Source: Bacteroidota bacterium (GTDB taxonomy: Bacteria > Bacteroidota > Bacteroidia > Bacteroidales > VadinHA17). Taken from it: a stretch of DNA of 8,596 nt. Positions 5,673-8,596 of the stretch are shown here, piece by piece. Made by a program: the position numbers and the translations under genes. Below the pieces are notes generated by a model. It saw only the letters and a list, made by a program, of their open reading frames with translations, searched no databases and was not told the origin of the DNA. Location of the stretch: the NCBI GenBank assembly GCA_030628785.1, contig DAOVQI010000118.1, forward strand, positions 1-8,596, written 5' to 3'. Position 1 is the first letter of the stretch. Each line of letters begins with the position of its first letter.

Positions 5673-5704
5673 TACCGATACCCGATAGCTATCGGGTATC
5701 GGTA
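5673..5704. repeat. perfect 32-bp palindrome between regulator and aminotransferase genes
   Basis: The arms of 16 bp are perfectly complementary with no spacer; the core is CCCGATAGCTATCGGG. There is no T-run on the plus side and only a weak one on the minus side, so it is not a classic intrinsic terminator. A smaller inverted pair, CCCG/CGGG, precedes it at 5643-5656. The core resembles a palindrome I recall as frequent between Bacteroidota genes. It may act as a transcription or RNA-decay barrier, or as a binding site. Confidence 0.9.
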
Positions 5705-5723
5705 CAAATAACAACCGAACGAA

Positions 5724-6914
5724 GTGAGCTCACTCCAGCATCTGTTCCTTCAGTATATCGGACAAACTTCGGATTCTCCCATGCTTCTTGAGATAGAGAA
5801 AGCTGAAGGTATATATATGTTTGATCCGGACGGCAGAGCATATATCGATCTTGTATCCGGGGTTTGTGTTAATAATTTAGGACACAATCATCCTAAGGTC
5901 ATTCAGGCGGTAAAAGACCAGCTTGACAAATACATGCACCTCCATGTTTATGGAGAGCTTATTCAGGAACCACAGGTGAAGTTAGCCAAGCTTCTTGCAG
6001 ACAATTTACCCTCCTTGCTTTCTGTAACTTATTTTGTAAACTCAGGGAGTGAAGCGATTGAAGGAGCCATGAAATTATCCAAGAGATATACCAGAAGAAG
6101 TGAAATAATAGCTTTTAAAAATGCATATCACGGGAGCACACATGGTGCGTTGAGTATACTTGGAGACGAACATTTCAAGAATGCTTTCAGGCCATTGTTG
6201 CCCGATATAAGATTCGTTGAGTTTAACAATCCTGATCATTTGAATATTATATCGGAAAAGACGGCCTGTGTTGTTGCAGAGCCCATACAGGCTGAGGCGG
6301 GTATTATTTTACCTCGAAATGACTTCCTGCATTTACTCAGGGAAAGGTGTACTGAAACAGGCACTTTACTTGTTCTGGATGAGGTTCAGACTGGTTTTGG
6401 CCGTACCGGTTCTCTTTTTGCTTTCGAAGATTATAAGGCTTTACCCGATATCCTTGTGTTGGCAAAAGGTTTGGGTGGTGGTTTGCCTTTGGGAGCTCTT
6501 GTTGCTTCCCCTGAAATCATGTCGTCTTTTAAAACCAATCCAGGGTTTGGACACATAACCACCTTCGGAGGGCATCCGGTCTCATGTGCATCGGCGTTTG
6601 CTTCCCTGAAAATAATCCTTGATGAGGAAATCATTAAGGATATTGAGAGTAAAGGTGAATTATTCAGAGAGCACCTGAATCATGGGGAAATTAAAGAAAT
6701 CAGGGGGAAGGGATTGTTGCTGGCAGTTGAGTTGGGAAGTCCTGAACAACTTGAAAAGGTTATGTCCCTTGCAATGGAAAAAGGAGTTGTGCTGGATGGA
6801 TTTCTTTTCAATAACCGTTCTTTCCGGATTGCCCCGCCTTTAATTATTAGAGAGCCGGAGATCATTAAAGCTTCCGAAATACTTTTGGAAGTGCTTGAGG
6901 ATTCGACAAAATAA
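5724..6914 (+). CDS. class-III PLP-dependent aminotransferase (acetylornithine/ornithine/GABA-type)
   Basis: 396 residues, normal for the family. Visible motifs: the cofactor phosphate loop NSGSEA (106-111), the Tyr-His-Gly stack (135-137), Asp219 in LVLDEVQTGFGRTG, the Schiff-base Lys248 in LAKGLGGGLPLGA, TFGGHP (280-285), and Arg368 in FRIAPPL, which usually grips the substrate carboxylate. It transfers an amino group from an omega-amine or ornithine-like donor to a 2-oxo acid. The exact substrate cannot be set, and no arginine or lysine pathway gene is adjacent to support argD. GTG is the chosen start because an in-frame TAA lies 15 bp upstream and the N-terminus (LQHLFLQYIGQTSDSP) already matches family members. 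It probably heads an operon with the next two genes, 11 and 13 bp apart. Confidence 0.92.
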   Translation: MSSLQHLFLQYIGQTSDSPMLLEIEKAEGIYMFDPDGRAYIDLVSGVCVNNLGHNHPKVIQAVKDQLDKYMHLHVYGELIQEPQVKLAKLLADNLPSLLSVTYFVNSGSEAIEGAMKLSKRYTRRSEIIAFKNAYHGSTHGALSILGDEHFKNAFRPLLPDIRFVEFNNPDHLNIISEKTACVVAEPIQAEAGIILPRNDFLHLLRERCTETGTLLVLDEVQTGFGRTGSLFAFEDYKALPDILVLAKGLGGGLPLGALVASPEIMSSFKTNPGFGHITTFGGHPVSCASAFASLKIILDEEIIKDIESKGELFREHLNHGEIKEIRGKGLLLAVELGSPEQLEKVMSLAMEKGVVLDGFLFNNRSFRIAPPLIIREPEIIKASEILLEVLEDSTK

Positions 6915-6925
6915 CAGTTCCTGCT

Positions 6926-7774
6926 ATGTTAAATAAACATATACAGCTTGTTGTTACAATATTGATTGTTTCGACTCTACTTTGTACTGGAACAGGTTCG
7001 GAAAATATTAAGGAGTTGGAAAGTGCCCTGAAATCCTATTTTGACACAATTAAACTTAGTACAGACGATAACGAGAAACGAAACATAAATCAAAAAGTAA
7101 TTGAAACCTTTGAAAAGATATTCGAGGAAAAGAATTCATTTAACCATCCCTTCAAAACTCTTTCCAACCTGGGTAAATTATTATCTTCCGACAAAAAGGT
7201 AAAGATATATACATGGAATTTGTCATATAGTGATGGCACGCATGAATACTTCGGTTTTGTGCAATATTACTCAAAGAAGGAGAAGCAATACCGGTGGTAT
7301 CGTTTAACTGATAAATCGGATGAACTGGATCATCCGGAAACCCTTGGCTTGTCTGATTTGAATTGGTTTGGAGCCTTATATTACCAGGTCATTGCCAAGC
7401 AGGTGGACGGGAAGATGTATTATGTTTTATTGGGGGTCGATTTTAACGATCTGTTTTCAAGGAAAAAGCTTATTGATGTTATCCATTTTTCTGAGAATGG
7501 CGATCTTTTAATGGGTTATCCAATTTTTTTTCATGAAAAAGAAGTATTGAGCAGGGTGATTTTTGAATTTTCTCCGATGGTATCAATGAGTTTGAAATAC
7601 GATGAAGGCCGGGATATGATCATCTTTGATCATCTCTCTCCTCCTGATCCCATATACAAAGGACAATTCCATTATTATGGTCCTGATTCATCATACGATG
7701 GCTTCCGTTTTTTTAACGGAAAGTGGGAATTGATAATGGATATCGATGTTAGAAACCAGAAACAAAAATTTTAA
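6926..7774 (+). CDS. exported conserved protein of unknown function
   Basis: 282 residues. The N-terminus (MLNKHIQLVVTILIVSTLLC) is a short basic segment and a hydrophobic stretch. It looks like a signal peptide with cleavage near residue 20-25. The Cys20 context (TLLC) is not a good lipobox, so a lipoprotein is unlikely. The mature part is rich in aromatic residues and beta-like. Striking stretches are YTWNLSYSDGTHEYFGF (95-111), LNWFGALYYQVI (145-156) and a C-terminal signature FDHLSPPDP (234-242), YYGPDSSYDGF (250-260) and DIDVRN (272-277). I recall similar exported proteins in other Bacteroidota but no known activity. It lies 11 bp after the aminotransferase and 13 bp before the membrane-anchored receiver-like gene, so it is probably cotranscribed. 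Confidence 0.82.
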   Translation: MLNKHIQLVVTILIVSTLLCTGTGSENIKELESALKSYFDTIKLSTDDNEKRNINQKVIETFEKIFEEKNSFNHPFKTLSNLGKLLSSDKKVKIYTWNLSYSDGTHEYFGFVQYYSKKEKQYRWYRLTDKSDELDHPETLGLSDLNWFGALYYQVIAKQVDGKMYYVLLGVDFNDLFSRKKLIDVIHFSENGDLLMGYPIFFHEKEVLSRVIFEFSPMVSMSLKYDEGRDMIIFDHLSPPDPIYKGQFHYYGPDSSYDGFRFFNGKWELIMDIDVRNQKQKF

Positions 7775-7787
7775 ATTTTAGTCGAAA

Positions 7788-8330
7788 ATGTTGAAAAAAT
7801 TGAAAAACCTCACTCAAGTCTATTTAATAGATGATCAAAAAGCCTATTTTAATGAAATTACTGAAAGGTTTGAGAATCCTTTAAAATACAAAGTTAATAC
7901 CTTTACCTCAGTCAGTTCATTTATCAGGCATTTAGAATCAAATCCTGTTCTGAAAACCAATCTGCAAATTGTATTTTTATCATTCAATCCGGATCATAAC
8001 CAAACCGGCGATAAACCGGAAGTAATTGAAGCATTACAAAAAATCAAAAAGATTATTCCTTTCAGTGAGGTTTTTATACTGTCATTTAAAGTCAGTGAAG
8101 AATTGGAAAACACACTTATTACTTCGGGCGCATCAGGCTTAATTCAAAAGAATGAAAATGCGGTGTTGAGAATGACTAATAAAATTAAAGGCATGATCAG
8201 TGAGAAAAATCTTGAACAGAAACGTAAAGTCAGCAGGATTTCTATAAAGCTTTTAATCTATTTTGTTTTATTAGTTGTTATTATTACGGCCATCGTTTAC
8301 TTCATATACCCTGATTATTTTTCTTTCTAA
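7788..8330 (+). CDS. degenerate receiver-like domain with C-terminal transmembrane anchor
   Basis: 180 residues. Residues 9-135 follow the response-regulator receiver pattern: VYLIDD (11-16) with acidic Asp15/Asp16, a hydrophobic strand IVFLSF (61-66), a further strand EVFILSF (94-100) and GASGLIQK (114-121) where the conserved Lys sits. The phosphoacceptor position at the end of IVFL is Ser65 instead of Asp, so normal phosphorylation is unlikely. A single hydrophobic helix (about 152-174) follows a basic segment KRKVSR, which predicts the receiver-like part in the cytoplasm and the short C-terminus outside. There is no output domain. It may be a phosphorylation-independent protein-interaction module at the membrane. 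The receiver assignment is by pattern and moderately sure; the anchor is clear. Confidence 0.78.
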   Translation: MLKKLKNLTQVYLIDDQKAYFNEITERFENPLKYKVNTFTSVSSFIRHLESNPVLKTNLQIVFLSFNPDHNQTGDKPEVIEALQKIKKIIPFSEVFILSFKVSEELENTLITSGASGLIQKNENAVLRMTNKIKGMISEKNLEQKRKVSRISIKLLIYFVLLVVIITAIVYFIYPDYFSF

Positions 8331-8356
8331 CGATAGAACATAGCTTCGCAAATTTA

Positions 8357-8404
8357 CCCTGTGAAATATTGCTTTGCAATAAATCTTCGATTTATTTCAC
8401 AGGG
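8357..8404. repeat. 48-nt inverted repeat able to form a gap-free three-way junction
   Basis: Outer arms CCCTGTGAAAT and ATTTCACAGGG (11 bp) enclose two hairpins, ATTGC-TTT-GCAAT and AAATC-TTC-GATTT. The four blocks fit edge to edge (11+13+13+11) with no unpaired base at the junction. No T-run follows on either strand. It starts 26 bp after the stop of the anchored receiver-like gene. It could be a 3'-end RNA structure, a REP/MITE-like element or a cruciform site. Confidence 0.88.
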
Positions 8405-8457
8405 GGAATTAAAAAGGTTAATACTATTCAAATGAAACTGCTAAATTTGAATGACTA

Positions 8458-8490
8458 TTTGTCAGTTTTCCGAAAATGGCATATACTTTG
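8458..8490 (+). promoter_or_regulatory. candidate promoter of htpG
   Basis: TTTG (8458-8461) and TATACTTTG (8482-8490) are 20 bp apart. The -7 element has one extra base compared with TAnnTTTG. The leader would be about 45 nt. No CIRCE-type heat-shock operator is visible. Confidence 0.45.
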
Positions 8491-8542
8491 AAAAGTGCGA
8501 GGATATATAAGAAAGAAATGTTTAATCCTAAAGAATTCAAAA

Positions 8543-8596
8543 ATGCAAACTGGTAAGATAGGTGTAACAACTGAGAATATTTTTCCCATTATCAAA
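8543..8596 (+). CDS. htpG: molecular chaperone HtpG (Hsp90), N-terminal 18 codons only
   Basis: The ATG at 8543 opens a frame to the window edge reading MQTGKIGVTTENIFPIIK, which matches the start of Bacteroidota HtpG. In that family the segment leads into KFLYSDHEIFLREL of the ATPase domain. HtpG is a cytosolic ATP-dependent dimeric chaperone. The 212 bp between the previous gene and this start contain the three-way junction element and a candidate promoter, so htpG is probably its own transcription unit. Confidence 0.85.
   Translation, partial: MQTGKIGVTTENIFPIIK

Noticed and set aside
6268..6865. extra frames within the aminotransferase gene on both strands
   Set aside because: The aminotransferase frame carries Asp219, Lys248 and Arg368 in the expected order throughout this interval.
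5724..6914. naming the aminotransferase argD
   Set aside because: Class-III motifs do not fix substrate, and no arginine or lysine biosynthesis gene is adjacent.
6926..6990. lipoprotein signal in the exported protein
   Set aside because: The residues before Cys20 (TLL) lack the small residue required at the -1 position of a lipobox.

Overview
The window looks like chromosomal DNA from an anaerobic or facultatively anaerobic member of the Bacteroidota. Base composition is AT-rich. Several upstream regions carry the Bacteroidota promoter signature (TAnnTTTG near -7, TTTG near -33), and most genes lack a clear Shine-Dalgarno sequence. HU, TrmH, the LytTR regulator and HtpG all read as Bacteroidota-like proteins. 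No plasmid, phage or insertion-sequence gene is visible.

Left part (1-3016, minus strand): a redox operon, cut off by the left edge. A NuoE-like [2Fe-2S] subunit with an added C-terminal zinc-ribbon region is followed 45 bp later by a NuoF-like flavoprotein. After its NuoF [4Fe-4S] domain, this protein continues into a GltD/NfnB-type iron-sulfur plus FAD domain. The set has the parts of a multi-subunit NAD(P)H-dependent, possibly electron-bifurcating, oxidoreductase. A 25-codon open frame with two cysteines lies just upstream and may be a micro-protein or leader.

Middle (3085-3518): a tRNA-Ser(UGA) gene on the minus strand, and downstream of it a degenerate tandem repeat of 140-143 bp units. 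Each unit holds a tRNA-tail-like segment, a hairpin with a T-rich run, and a short frame resembling the start of a GIY-YIG nuclease gene. These look like relics of a tRNA-associated cassette.

Right of that (3734-4813, plus strand): an HU gene with a good promoter and strong terminator, then trmH for tRNA 2'-O-methylation. Between trmH and the next gene is an opposite-strand open stretch that may be the 3' remnant of a lost gene.

Right part (4930-8330, plus strand): an orphan LytTR response regulator and a perfect 32-bp palindrome. Then comes a tight three-gene set: a class-III PLP aminotransferase, an exported conserved protein of unknown function, and a degenerate receiver domain with a C-terminal membrane anchor. 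A 48-nt element that can fold into a gap-free three-way junction separates these from the first 18 codons of htpG, which runs off the right edge.

The most unusual items are the NuoF-GltD fusion with its zinc-ribbon partner, the membrane-anchored pseudo-receiver next to an exported unknown protein, and the tRNA-linked repeat array. I see no CRISPR array and no clear defence system.
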